Shown: positions 9,337 through 21,617 of the stretch, piece after piece
Layout of the letters: every line of letters starts with the position of its first letter
How positions within the stretch are numbered: the stretch's first letter is position 1
Source: Pogostemon cablin
Lineage: Eukaryota; Streptophyta; Magnoliopsida; Lamiales; Lamiaceae
Length of the DNA stretch: 64,000 nucleotides
Assembly (NCBI GenBank): GCA_023678885.1
Contig: CM043013.1
Span: forward strand, 15,346,791-15,410,790
Direction of reading: 5' to 3'
Notes under the pieces: model-generated
Database searches by the model: none
What the model saw: only the letters and a program-made list of their open reading frames with translations
What the model was told of the DNA's origin: nothing
Program-made: the position numbers and the translations under genes

Positions 9337-10299
9337 TCACTATAAGAAATCACACATTTTGTGATGAAAATTTTTGCGACGCAAATTTTTTGTCATATTT
9401 AGTTACTTTAAAGTGACGAATTTTACTTTCATCACTAAAATATATTTATTAGCGATGGATTTTCTTATTGTCATTATATGAAAATTTATTTGTCACTAAT
9501 TAATCAATTTCATGACGAAATTGATAAATGTGTCATAATTTTTAAAAATATATTTTATTTTAATATAATATTACAGGGTAATTCTTTAATGACAAATTTA
9601 TATAAACTAGTGATGACACTAACCGTCGTAAATAAAATATATTTTCGTGACAATAATAAATTTGTCATGAAATATTTAAATAATTAGTGATATCACAGAA
9701 ATCGTCACAAATATATAACTACGTTGATGATAATAGAAATCGTCACATTCTCATTAGAAATTAAAAGATGCATTATAATTTAATGCAATACATGTTTTTT
9801 GTCATTGTGTGACAAATTTAATTTTTTTATTACAAAAAAAATTATTGTTTTCATAATTTTCTTCCTCATTAATTATTAGATTCCATGACAACGTTAATAA
9901 TTTTATTATAATTAAGATAATTTAAAATAAATAATAAATAAATCAAAATGTGAATATTTCTAAAAATAATCAAAACATTTAAAAAATAACTTTAAAAGTA
10001 TAATCATGTATTATAAGCACCTTAATGCAAGAAATTACAAAATATATCCATTAGGTGGGTAATTATATGCTATGCCTCATAGATTGATTAATGCACAAAA
10101 GCAAACTAGAAACTACTACAAAGCTAACTATTAAGTGCTATAGTTAAAAAAGAGGCTGAATCAAGTAAGATTTTAGATTCAAGTCTAATATATACATTTG
10201 AGTGTAGTTAAAAGGAGCTTATGAACTTTTCATCCGAATAATGAACACTTGTGCTGGGATGTAAATCTGCAATCTCTAACTGATAGGAAAGTAGAGCAA
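9337..10299. mobile_element. CACTA (En/Spm) element, one end plus AT-rich body
   Basis: The left terminus is CACTATAAGAAATC. Behind it, subterminal motifs repeat in both orientations, such as GTGACGAAT, ATGACGAAAT and ATCGTCAC, as expected for CACTA transposase binding regions. No transposase frame is present. I could not find a matching TAGTG end before 10300, so the right boundary is unknown and 9800-10299 is assigned only by position. It interrupts element B's gag. Confidence 0.65.
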
Positions 10300-11867
10300 T
10301 GATAGGTGTTTTCTCAGCATACAATTAATCCTCAAGTATGAAGGATGTAACTGTAGCTTAGGTAAGTGAACAAGTTATATTTTTCGAACCCAAAGGACGG
10401 ATGATTATCAATTTATTATTATCTAAATTAATTAAAACTATTGTTAGGAAATTTAATTGAGTAATTATTATTAATCTACTAAACAAATAATTAAATAGCA
10501 AATAAAATAAGAAAATAGTAGAGAATAATCGAGAGTTGAACAAGTGAGAACATAGGTAGCTCTTCGGGCCATCTAGTTTCATTAATTAATTTCTCTTTCG
10601 TATGTTAGTGTCCGACTCTACCTTGTGGAATATTGATGCATCACTAAGCCATACAAATCTACTCTATAGACACAAGTAGACAAGCGTTTAACACGTGTGA
10701 ATTACTTCGGAGCAAGAACACAATTTCACCTCCCTTTCAGGGTACTATCAATATCAATTATTTCCTGTGCACTAAGTACTCTAACCCGATATGATCTCCC
10801 TTTATAGGTACTATGAAATTATCCTCTTTATCCTACTTATTAACCCAAATTCATCAATTAATAAGTATTTATATAAGATAGTTCTAATAAAGCTTCGTAG
10901 TCCCCTCACTTAGAATCATAACATGAAATCTTGTTCAGTAGTGAACGCGCTCAATCAATAACCAAGATATATATTCAGACTCTATATAACAGTTAATGAT
11001 GCACAAAACAACTCTGAATATGGATTAAAAATGCGTAGTCTTATATAACATAAACCACAAGTAGTGTTGTACGAAGTATAGACACAGAAGTTCAATTAAC
11101 AAGTAAAACCTTCATAAACCCTAGAACTACCAAAGCGGTTCTAGCCCATGACGTTTTGAAGGACGTTCATGGTGATTGGATGGATCTTACCCATAATCTT
11201 GAAAATTACAAGAAAGATTAAGATGCGAAATAAACCCTAGATGTGGGCGTCGTCTCTTCTCGCTTCGTCTTGAATCTTCACTTGGTTCTCACTTGATTCA
11301 TAGCACGGATCTCTCTATATAGCTTCATTGGATGGAGTTAGGGTTTGGATGTTGTATAAGATGGATGTGGAATCTAACTCTCTTATTGATGTGATCTGTA
11401 TCTCTTTTTATACTTGTAAACTCTCCTTGCGGACATTTACTGGGTTTTTTCTAGAAAAATACACACATTCACGTACTGGAGGTGTGAAATTACCAAAATA
11501 GAATTCCATGTCCTTGCTCGACTAGAATAGTCTTGGTCGAGCGAGGTCGACCTTGGTCGAACGACGATCGAGCGGCATCTTTTTACCCTGAAACTTTATA
11601 AGTATCTTGCTCGACCATTTTTGTTGTTGCTCGGCCAAATTATCTAGGTTGAGCAGCTTCCTTGGTTAAGCGGCACCTCAAAAACTGTATTTTCCAATTC
11701 TGAGCACTTCTGACCTATTTTCCTACATAAATATGCACAAATATCTTTAGTCGCATTTGATTTGTGGCTTTCCCATAAATATCCCGATTTACCTTGATTA
11801 TAGACCAAATCATACTCAATTTCCACATAAATTAGAGCTCGAAATACGTGAATTCTAACTCTCATCA
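10300..11867 (-). mobile_element. Solo LTR of an Athila-type element, perfect 5-bp target duplication
   Basis: Runs from TGATAGGTG to TCATCA on the plus strand (1568 bp) and is flanked by AGCAA at 10295-10299 and 11868-11872. Its ends match the LTR of element A, but the body and repeat word differ. Loss of the interior by LTR-LTR recombination is the usual origin of such solo LTRs. A TATA-like TATAAAAA (minus strand) is at 11405-11412. Confidence 0.92.
11515..11665. repeat. Word cluster GGTCGAGC / GCTCGACC in solo LTR
   Basis: Five to eight copies of TCGACC/GGTCGA-type words, some in inverted pairs (CTCGACTAG...TTGGTCGAG), about 105 bp upstream of the TATA-like box on the minus strand. Confidence 0.75.
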
Positions 11868-11872
11868 AGCAA

Positions 11873-12515
11873 CAAGGTAAGTCTTCATTTCAAATGGTGA
11901 CGAATCCAAAAGAATAAGTTATGGTTGTCACCCTGAGGAGTAGAACATAGTACGAGGGCCAAAAATGCCATCAGAACGAGCTGAAGTTGAAACAGATGTC
12001 AAAAAGTCAGACAAACATGATCACGATGAGGCTGACACATGGCACGACTCGTGCCAGCATCGGCATGACTCGTGCCGCCCTGAAGTCAGCATACCATGTA
12101 AGTCGTGCTTTTTGATAGATGATGAAGCAGATGGCACAACTACTCAGGATGGCCAACACGAGTGTGAAGTTGGTTGGCATGACTTGTGCCAAGTCAAACA
12201 CATTGTCAATTCTGGCTGACATGAGTTTGGAAGTGACCGGCATGACTCGTGCCCTTCTCCAGCAGAAAATTCAAAATTTCATCTCGATCCTCGTGCTGCT
12301 GAACTCATCCAGAATGATTTCCAGGTGCCTGAAACTGATGAAAAGCCAAAAGAACCTAAAGTTAAGTTGAAAAGGTGCAAAAAGCTAAAGCAGAAAGGAC
12401 TGAAAAAGAGAAAGAAGAGGAGTTTGAAAGGGATATCTGGGGGATTCCGAAGACAAAGCATCCAATCCCGTATCCTCAGAAATTTCTAAAGAAGGGTTAG
12501 AATGAGAAATTCAAG
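11873..12515 (+). pseudogene. Gag C-terminus and gag-pro linker of element B
   Basis: Reads QMVTNPKE then VTLRSRT, matching the conserved TLRSG signature of Athila/Tat gag, with stops at 11911 and shortly after. The linker contains HDSC/WHDSC phrases encoded by the GGCACGACTCGTGCC words. It continues with WGIPKTKHPIPYPQKF, the counterpart of element A's WGIPKTKIPPPFPYK. Several stops show it is non-functional. Confidence 0.75.
12033..12256. repeat. Word cluster GGCACGACTCGTGCC in gag-pro linker (element B)
   Basis: Near-palindromic 15-mer at 12041-12055, variant GGCATGACTCGTGCC at 12062-12076 and 12240-12254, and GGCATGACTTGTGCC at 12177-12191. The word is its own inverted repeat around a central base. 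Confidence 0.9.
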
Positions 12516-12521
12516 AAGTTT

Positions 12522-13043
12522 TTGGAGATGTTTATGAAGATCCATATTAATATTCCCTTTTCTGAAGCCTTAGAAGAGATGCCTAACTATGCAAGGTTCT
12601 TGAAAGACATCATGTCCAAGAAGAGGAGTCTAACAGGAGCCGAGACAGTTAATCTAATAGAGAGCTATAGTTCAGTGATACAAAAGAAGCTTCCATCGAA
12701 GTTAAAAGATCCGGGCAGCTTCACCATACCATGTGAGATTGGATAAGGGGAATCAAAGAGAGCCTTATGTGATTTAGAGGCTAGCATTAATCTGATGTCT
12801 CATACAGTATTCAAGAAGCTTGGTGTGGGGGAAGTAAAGCTGACATCAGTTGCACTACAGCTTGCTGACAGATCCATAACATACCCAAGGGGGGTGATTG
12901 AAGATGTCTTGCTGAAGGTTGAGAAATTGATATTTCCCATGGACTTCCTTGTGCTTAACATGGAAGAAGTTGATGAAGATAAAATTCCTTTGATTCTGGG
13001 GAAGCCGTTCTTAGCAACTGTAGGAGCCATGATTAATGTTTAG
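12522..13043 (+). pseudogene. Protease region of element B
   Basis: The pre-protease stretch PFSEALEEMPNYARFLKDIM is followed by KRSLTGAETVNL and the protease domain. The active-site motif reads CDLEASINLM, with Glu in place of the conserved Gly of DLGAS. The C-terminal LILGKPFLATVGAMI is kept. Stops lie before the catalytic motif (TAA near 12744) and after AMINV (13041). Confidence 0.85.
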
Positions 13044-13058
13044 AAAGGGGAGATCAGA

Positions 13059-15064
13059 TTGAGAGTCAATGATGAAAAAGTAGTCTTCTCTTTTGAGAAA
13101 GCTATGAGGTGGCCTTCGGAGAAGGAAGATTGCAAGAGCATTGAAGTAGTAGAGGAGATCATTGAAGAGTGCCTGCCTTTGATCATGTCTAGGGATCCAC
13201 TTGAAACTTGCATAAGCGAATCTCTTACTTTACCTACTACTGATTTTGATGACATGTCTAATGAACTCACTCTTGAATTTCTCGAAAGGTTACTTGCATT
13301 GAATGAGAGCAAGGACTCGAAGAAGGAAGCAGCGAGAGTGGAAGAGGTAAAGTGGGAAAAGCCATATCTACCACTTGAAACTGAAGGAGCTGAACCTGAG
13401 GAGAAGAAGAAAGAACTGAAGCCGCTTCCAAATCATCTCATATATGCGTATTTGGGGGAGAATGAAACTTTTTTGGTAATTGTATCTTCTTCCTTACCTG
13501 ATAGTGAGATTGATAGGTTGTTAGAGGTCTTAAGAGAACATAAATCTGTTATTGGTTGTTCTATTGATGATCTAAAGGGTATTAGTCAATCTATTTGCAT
13601 GCATAAAAATATGATTGTAAGATGAAAGTAAAAGTTGTGTGCAGTATCAATGAAGATTAAATCCTGCGATGCAAGAGGTTGTAAGAAAATAAGTGTTAAA
13701 GTGGTTAAATGCTGGAATTATGTATGCGATTAGCGATAGTTCATATGTTAGTCCTTTTCATGTAGTTGCTAAGAAAGAGGGGATGATTCTCATTAAGTCT
13801 GATGATGGGGAGGCCCTTGCTACTAGAACCACTACAGGTTGGCGTGTGTGTGTTGACTATAGAAAATTGAATGAGAACACATGCAAAGACCATTTCCCTT
13901 TACCCTTCATGGATCAGATGCTTGATAGGTTAGCAGGTTATGAATCTACTGCTTTTTGGATGGTTATTCCCTATATAATTAGATAATGATTGCACCCGAG
14001 GATAAGGAAAAGACCACATTCACATGTTCTTATGGCACTTTTACTTTTAAGATGTTGCCTTTTGGTCTTTGTAATGCACCTGCGACTTTTCAAAGGTGTA
14101 TGATGGCTATATTTGAAGGGTTGATAGAAAAAATCATGGAAGTCTTTATGGATGCATGATTTTTCAGTCTTTGGGTCTTCTTATGATATTTGTTTATCTA
14201 ACCTTGCTATTTTTTTTGAAGAGATGTCAGGATACTAATCTTGTTTTGAATTGGGACAAGTGTCACTTTATGGTGAGAGATAGCATTGTCTTAGGACATC
14301 ATGTATCATCTAAGGGGTTGCAGGTTGATAGAGCTAAGGTGGCAGCAATTGAAAAATTACCTCCACCAATAAATGAGAGGGGAGTGCAGTCATTCCTTGG
14401 ACATGCAGGATTCTACCGCAGATTCATAAAAGATTTTTCTAAATATTCTAAGCCTCTTTCTCATTTGTTAGAAAAAGATGTCCCGTTCAAATTTGATGAT
14501 AACTATTTACAATCTTTTTAGGTTTTGAAGGAGGCATTAACGTCTGCCCCTATCTTAATTACTCAAAATTGGACTGAACCCTTCATGCTTATGTGCAATA
14601 CAAGTGATGTTGCTTTTGGAGTAGTTCTGGGGCAGACGAGGGAGAACAGGTTATGAGCCATCTACTACACGAGCAAAACATTTGATACTGCTCAAAAGAA
14701 TTACACTGTGACTGAAAAGGAATTTTTAGCTGTGGTGTATGCTTTTAATAAGTTTCGCACATATCTGGTGGGAATGAAAGATGTGGTGTATACGGATCAT
14801 TTTACGATCCTATACCTGATTGAGAAGAAGGATGCCAAGCCCAAGATTATCAGATGGATCCTAGTGCTGTAGGAATTTGACATGGAGATAAGAGACAAGA
14901 AGGAGAGTGAAAATATGGTTGCTGATCATCTCTCTAGATGGGAGACAGGAGAGCATTGTGAAAATGAGCAAGAAATCATTAAAGAGGTGTTCCCAAATGA
15001 GGAGATTCTAGAGGTAGAGATTCGCCAGGTATTCGCCTTAGCTACAGTACCTAAGGCCCCTTAG
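13059..15064 (+). pseudogene. Reverse transcriptase - RNase H of element B, multiply frameshifted
   Basis: The upstream part (13059-13625) aligns with the start of element A's RT frame. The next segment holds WRVCVDYRKLNENT. The catalytic box is broken: four extra bases (GCAT) separate the two Asp codons of FMDD at about 14150-14160. The thumb/connection region continues at 14170-14520 (KGLQVDRAKVAAIEKLPPP, SFLGHAGFYRRFIKDFS). RNase H follows with stops (14520, 14655, 14870) and ends in VADHLSR. At least three frameshifts and several stops make it dead. Confidence 0.9.
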
Positions 15065-15650
15065 TATGCTAATTATGTCAATTATCTTGCAAGTGGGGCT
15101 AAGCCTTATAATTTGAATCGACATCAGCATTTGAAGTTTATGAGAGATGTGCAGAAATTTATTTAGGATGAGCCTTTCGTCTACAAGATATGCGCAAACT
15201 CTATCATCCGGTGATGTTTGCCAGAAGAGGAATGGAAAAGTGTGCTGAATTTTTTGTCATGCACAACCAACTAGGGGGCATTTCGGTGTCGAGAAGACAA
15301 CTGCAAAGGTTTTACAGTCAGGTTTGTTTTAGCCATCCCTTTTCAAATCTTGTGATTCATATGTTGCAAGCTGTGATAAGTGTGAAAGAGTTGGAAGCAT
15401 CTCTAGGAGAGATGAAATGCCTCTGCAGAATAGTTATGTGGTGGAGATTTTTATGTGGGGGGATAGACTTTATTGGTCCATTTCCTTCATCTAATGAATA
15501 TCTCTATATACTTTTGGTTGTAGATTATGTGTCTAGGTGGGTTGAAGCAATTCCAACCAAGATGAATGATGCCAAGGTTGTGCAAGCATTTTTAAAGAAA
15601 CACGTCTTTTTGCGATTTGGAGTACCTAGAGTACTTGTTAGCGATAGGGG
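15065..15650 (+). pseudogene. Integrase N-terminal half of element B
   Basis: A degraded zinc-finger region is followed by IDFIGPFPSSNEYLYILLVVDYV (two overlapping conserved blocks) and KKHVFLRFGVPRVLVSDR. The frame breaks off at the second catalytic Asp, where copia element C is inserted. The remaining half resumes at 19366, and removing the insert and one target copy restores phase. Confidence 0.85.
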
Positions 15651-17042
15651 TGTTTGCGTTCGATAGTTTGGTTAACGTGAACCGTTAGGGTTCCATATGT
15701 TTCTAATACTCAGCGAAAGCAAGAAAACATAAAAACGTATTACCTTTCACAGGGTATGTTGAAGAAGATGGATTCTCGTCGGCAGCCTGCGCAGTCTCAC
15801 GGTTTTTACCATAACTTCCTCATATGATCTCCGATTTGAGTGATCTATGGGCCAAAAAGATTCTCTCTTCCTTGGCTTTTCATCAGTATAATATGCATCA
15901 AATTTTAACATCTACACAATTTTATAAAAATCATGGAAATTGACAAACAGCAACAACAAACAACCTTCTAAATTTTTGTTGTATTCCCAAGTCCAATGTC
16001 GACGTTGTGTGGGTGACGATCTTTGAGATCTTCTCAATCTGCTGTTCCCTTACCCTACTCATAGTGTTAAGTGTGAATAATCAGTTAGAGTTTCTGGACA
16101 GTTGAGATGAGTTATATATGGGCTACAGCAGGGACCAGTAGAAGAAATTAAGTTGGGTCTCCATTGGACTTAAGTATCCAAGCTATTTCCAAAGCTTATA
16201 CTTAAGTCCAATAATAATAATAGATACCACTAAAATATTATTACTGCACTACTGTTCTAATTCCATAATTACGTTATGGGCTCCTTCTTATTATGAGCCC
16301 GTTAGTCTCCCCATATTTAAGATACACAATGCCATTAATTAATTAAGTTACTGACAACTCCATTAATTAATATCTCATGCGAGAGTAGTACCACTCAACC
16401 TCATTATCATGTCGGAATAAATCCACTTGCAAGGTTTACATGATAATCCTTATGAGCTCCTCAAGGGGACATCATCAACCTATGTCGGATACGGGTTCTT
16501 TCTACAATCAACAGCACACCATAAAGATAGCACTATTTCCCAACTCACCGAGATTATTGATTTAATTACATGTAAATCTCACCCATTGATTAATCAAAGA
16601 AATACATATTGCCCTACGTGTCGAGGTTATTGTATAGGGATTAAGAGCACGAACATCCATAATAACAGAGATCAAGTTCTCCTATATAGTCAGTATAAAT
16701 CGAACGATCTCAAGCGGTCCTGCTTAATACACACGAAGTGGACTAAAGTGATTCTATAGTCTAGAAAAATTAATATCAAATCACACTACAACCATCCCGA
16801 TAGAGAGTTCCCGTCTATCTCGATTGTGATCATCTGTTTATACTTTATAAGGAAACCGATAATATGATCTTCCGCGTGTTGTCAAACAATATATTATCTA
16901 CAGTATAAAGTAAGTGGACTATTGCATCGTACATATAAATAAATTATAAGACGCGATCATTTGATCATATGATTCTTATTTCAAATTCATTGTTTAAACA
17001 TTGTTCATACAAAAAGCTAGACTTTTAGCATACAATCCAACA
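15651..17042 (-). mobile_element. 3' LTR of copia element C
   Basis: Starts TGTTTGCG and ends CAATCCAACA on the plus strand, 1392 bp. The second half is closely similar to the D LTRs (GTCTCCCCATxTTTAAGATA, CTCCTCAAGGGGACATCATC). The adjoining plus-strand ATCTCCCACTTATACT is a minus-strand purine tract, AGTGGGAGAT. Confidence 0.85.
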
Positions 17043-19281
17043 ATCTCCCACTTATACTAAAAGACTATGCTGTCATATCTTTTGACATACATCTAATTCT
17101 CACTCCCATTACATGACCATCAAAAGCTCTAGCCTTAAGATCCCTGTAAATGGATTTACTTGGTCATCATCTGATGCAATCTTAGCGACAACAACCTTCC
17201 TCTCATCATATGATTTCTCAAAACAGGTGGTACTCGCGCTCCATGTGTTTAATTGCTTATGGGCTCGTGATTTCTTCAAGTTTGCAACTGTACCTTTATT
17301 ATCACAATAAATTGTGATAATCTTGATCAAACTTAGAAATACTTCGAAGTCTATTATGAAGTTTCTAGAGTCATATAAATACTTTGGCTGCCTAAGAGGC
17401 TCTAATTTTACCATATTTCTATGGTGGAGTCCGAAATATATTTCTATATAACACTCCTCCATTTTATGACTCTACTTCCTAAAATTAAACACATAACCTT
17501 TGAGGTGGATTTACTGTCGTCCCTATCTAATTTGAAAAATCTAAATCTATGTAACCCATAAGAAGCAGTGAATCTATTCGGTAAGTCCATATATAATTTC
17601 TGGTCCTTTTCAGGTACTTAAGTATATGTCTTACCACAGTTCATCATTCTTATTTTAGGTTACCTTGATACTCACTGATCATGCCTTCAGCAAAATAGAT
17701 ATCCGATCTCTTACATAGCATTCCTTATATTAAGCTTTCTTATTCGCCGAAGCGTAAGGAACCGCTTTTATCTCCTTTATCTTCTTTTGTGTCAAGACAT
17801 GTTTCTTTAGATAAAGTCACATGCTAAAACAAGTAAGGATATTATCATTTCATGAAGCTTGAGATAAGCGCAACATCCTATCTTGTGATCACCATGATCG
17901 CAAGGATATACTTCGCTTCTCTTAAGTCCTTCATTTCATACTACTTTATCAACCATACCCTTAAGCCCGACCATACTCTTTCATTGTCTCCAATGAGCAA
18001 GATATCATCTACATATAGTACAAGAAATACCACCACGTTTCCGTCACTCTTTTCCAATACACAAGACCCATCCGAACATTGATTAAATCCATGTTACTAA
18101 ATTTCCTAATCAAAATAGATGTACTTTGAGTTTAAAGCTTGCTTTAGTCCATCGAAGGACAATTTAAGCTTACACTCAAAATGCTCTTAGCCCTTTGCAA
18201 TGAATCACTCTGGTTGCTTCACTTAGATGTTTTCCCTCAAGACTTCAATTTAGGAAAGCTGTCTTGACATCTATTTGCTATTCCTCATAATTAATATGAT
18301 TAGCAATAGATAAAAGAATCCAGATCAACTTAGGCACAACTACCGGTGAATAGGTTTTCTCATAATCGAACCCTTTCTTTCTGAGTATACCTTTTTGCAA
18401 CAAGCTTTACTTCTAAGGTTTTCACCTTACCTTTTGATCCTCTTTTTGTATGACCACTTCCAATGACTTTTACACCATTTAGTGGTTTTACAAGCTCCCA
18501 AAACTAATTTAGAATCATAGATCCTATTCCAGGAATCATTGCAACTTGCTAAGATGTCGTATTTTTATCTTGTAGTGCTTTGTCGTATCCGTAGGTCAAT
18601 TCCATGTTTATTAGGGACCAAGTCTCATGACTCTTCCAAAATATAAATCTTTCGGGTTGTAAAACAACCCTTCCACTATGACAAGGCACTACATGCAATT
18701 GTGTAACAGACGTGACACGCGTTGCAGTTTACCTTATGGTATCTCCTTTTCTACAATTGGTATTTATACTTTGTGTTTTCCCTCTCACTTCCTTCAGAAC
18801 AACTTATACATGGATATGTGATTTATTACATAGTCCTTTTTCCAAATAACCAGTGTTTGTGTTAACAAACACCCTTTGATGTTTTGGACTAAATAAATCA
18901 CCCTTCATTTTGTTAGGATATCCTACAAACAGACAAACATTCATACGAATTATTGTTTCAAGGGCATATCCATAAAATGAATTTAATAATTCCAAATAAC
19001 TCATCATCTATCTAACCATTTTTATAAGAGTCTTTCTCTTATTATGATTAGAAGACGCGTTATTAATTTCAATTTGTTGCATCCGTGGGATAAACATGAT
19101 TTAAGAGTGTACAAATTGTTACTTATGTACCATAACAGATTATAACTTCATTCTTTATTACTATAATGATGCCATTTAAATGAAATGGAGTATCCATCCA
19201 TAAATGCATAGAAACTGAAATCAAATTATTTCTATGAAAGCGTATATAATGACAATTTCTCATAATCAAACATTTATTCCT
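17043..19281 (-). pseudogene. Degenerate copia RT/RNase H interior of element C
   Basis: On the minus strand, short reading stretches recall copia pol: RNase H-type TIYCDNKGTVANLKKSRAHK (about 17230-17330) and the RT catalytic box YVDDILLIGDNERV (codons within 17975-18015). No frame exceeds about 120 residues. The same decayed arrangement occurs in element D. Confidence 0.75.
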
Positions 19282-19360
19282 ATCATATGATTCTTATTTC
19301 AAATTCATTGTTTAAACATTGTTCATACAAAAAGCTAGAATTTTAGTATACAATCCAACA
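19282..19360 (-). mobile_element. Residual 79 bp of 5' LTR of copia element C
   Basis: Identical, apart from two bases, to the end of the left LTR (16964-17042). It joins interior sequence directly at the shared bases ATCAT, indicating a microhomology-type deletion. Confidence 0.85.
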
Positions 19361-19365
19361 GGGGG

Positions 19366-20049
19366 AACCCATTTTGTTAACAAGCTCATGGAGAAGGTCT
19401 TGAAGGATTATCATGTTTGGCATAGGGTGACAACTCCCTATCACCCACAGTCTAATGGGCAAGCTGAGGTCTCCAATCACCAGATAAAGCAGGTTTTGGA
19501 AAAGACAGTGAATGTGAGTAGGAAAGATTAGGCTATGATGCTAGATGACGCATTGTTGGTGTTTAGGACTACTTACAAGACTGTCTTAGAGATGTCTCCT
19601 TTCCAAATTGTCTATGGAAAATTATGACAGCTCCTGTAGAGATTGAACATAAAGCATTTTGGGCGGTGAGAAAGATGAATTTGGATATGCAAGAAGTGGG
19701 TGGCCTGCGGATGACTTAGATGAATAGACTTGAAGAGTTTAGAAATAGAGCTTATGGGAATTCACGGATCAACAAAGAGAGAGTAAAGAAGTGGCATGAT
19801 GCAAATATTCATTTTAAAGAGTTCTATGAGAAGGATGAAGTCTTGTTCTTCAATTATAAACTTAGACTTTTTCCTGGAAAGTTAAAATCTAAGTGGATGG
19901 GGCCTTTCGTGGTACATAAAGCTTGTGGTGGAGGAATATATGAACTGTTTGATATGGATGGAAATAGTTTTGTGGCTAATGGGCATCGAATGAAGCATTA
20001 CAGGTCGCCACGAGATAAGGAAGTCATTTTCATTGATTACCTTCTTTAA
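19366..20049 (+). pseudogene. Integrase C-terminal half of element B
   Basis: Continues from the second catalytic Asp with THFVNKLMEKVLKDYHVWHR, and the catalytic Glu motif PYHPQSNGQAEVSN. A stop at about 19529 and a frameshift near 19620 follow. The last 110 codons (19720-20049) encode the C-terminal domain with KWMGPFVVHKACGGGIYEL. Strong residue-level similarity to element A's integrase. Confidence 0.9.
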
Positions 20050-21617
20050 ATCTGCTTTTCGTCGAGCTCTCTGATGTTAAATGAGCATTCCATCGTGACT
20101 CTCCGACGTTAAACATGAGCGCTTGTTGGGGGCTTACCCTCCTGTTTTATTATTTTTAAGTGTTTGTTTGGTGTAGAAAATTTTATTAGGTGCCTCTTCG
20201 TCTATGGTATTCACTTTTTACAAACTTAGTTTCTCACTTATTTTGAACTAAGTTTGGGGGGTGAATGTGCATCCCAATGTCTTGAAGCACCTAAGTAAGT
20301 TTTCTTCAATTATGTGTGATGTTTGGAGGTCAATTTTATTTAGAATTTTTTGAATTTATTTTGATTTTTTGAATTTTTTGCGACTTTCCAAGTGTCTTGT
20401 GTGTCTTGTTTGTTTTCTAGATTTTTTGTGGTTAATTTTTAGTTGAATTTTTTTTGTATTCCTGATATTATTACTGATGAATTTAGTGTGTTTGAGCTTA
20501 AATTGGATAAAAATTCAAAGAACTAGGGCAAAAAGTAAAAAAAAATGTTCAGGCATACACTGTAGAGTGGCACGACTCGTGGCTCACATTGGCATGGGTT
20601 GTGCCGGATACTGAAAGGCTGGGTGATACTGGACATGCCGAGCAGCACGAATCTTGGTAAGTGGCACGAGTGGCGGAGATATGCAGCACGACTACTAAAA
20701 TAAAGCAGCACGAGTCGTGCCACTATGCGGACAAGCGCCGATAAATCCATGTAGAAGTTACCGGCATGAGTCATGCCACATTCGGCACGACTGAGTCTGA
20801 CTCATCCCAAGTCCTAGGTTTGCATTTAAAAGCATGAATTCCAGGTCAGTTTTCAAAGTTTCACACTGCCGCGCACATGTTTTCGCTCTCCCTTTGAATT
20901 TTCGTCATTCTTGTGTCCATTAAACACTATTCCACTCTACCATAACACTTTCTATACACTTTAAATACATTTTCGCACTTGGATTAAGTATTTGAGAGGG
21001 AGAAACTAGGCTTTTGGACCAAAAATTGAGGAAAAGTTTCAAAGTTGCAAAATTTTGTTCTTTCTCTAATAAGGTATGTTTTCTTCATCCTTTTGCTCTG
21101 AATGTTCCTATTAGATGCATGGGTAAGTGAATTCAAGTTGAAATTTTGAAGTTAATTTTCGTTGAGGCATTATGTCGAACACTTAGTGTGCAAACTGTTT
21201 TGCTTAAGAATTCGAAATTCCTTGCTTGATTGGTGGTTATATGTTGATTAGTTGATACCCTTAGGACCTTATTTATTGGTATTTGATGTTTGTTGAGGGT
21301 TGAAACTATTAGAAGCATGTTAGAGTGTTAGTGTTGAATTTTACTTGAAAAAGTATGCTATTCTTTTGTTGAAATTGAAATGTAAGAGTTTATTTTCATA
21401 TGTTCTTGTTCCTAGTAACTTAAAAACATGAATAGTACTTTCTTGTGTTTTTCATGGACTGATTTAGCATTGTTTGACTAGGAATAAAGGATATATACAT
21501 GGCGTGTTGACTTCATGTTGAGTGATTTTTATATTTTTACTTAGTTTAAAGTTTGAGTCAAGTAGAGATACATTATTTTGTGTTTGGAATTATTGCATGC
21601 ATCTTACTTGTAATTTT
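20050..21617 (+). other. Element B post-integrase spacer with putative intron
   Basis: Begins with CGTGACTCTCCGACGTTAAA and the G-run ACTAAGTTTGGGGGGTG (about 20248-20264), both matched in element A. The word cluster (20565-20795) follows, then TTTAAAAG (about 20825). A donor-like AATAAG|GTATGTTTTC lies near 21072, and an acceptor-like TAATTTTGTAG|G near 21620 just before an ATG. I infer an intron leading to the env-like frame. Otherwise no coding sequence is visible. Confidence 0.5.
20565..20798. repeat. Word cluster GGCACGACTCGTGCC in element B spacer
   Basis: Variants include GTGGCACGACTCGTGGC, GGCATGGGTTGTGCC, AGCACGAGTCGTGCC and GGCATGAGTCATGCC, about 300-530 bp after the G-run. Element A has its own cluster at the same relative place. 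Confidence 0.85.

Larger units (their letters stand above)
15651..19360 (-). mobile_element. Element C: internally deleted copia element in B integrase
   Basis: The left LTR is complete at 15651-17042 and the right LTR is reduced to its last 79 bp (19282-19360). Flanks are AGGGG (15646-15650) and GGGGG (19361-19365), a 5-bp target duplication with one mismatch. The element is in minus orientation, like its relative D. Its interior (17043-19281) matches the 3' part of D's interior from the LTR inwards. The 5' half and nearly all of the 5' LTR are deleted. Strand is inferred from the RT and RNase H relics. Confidence 0.85.
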
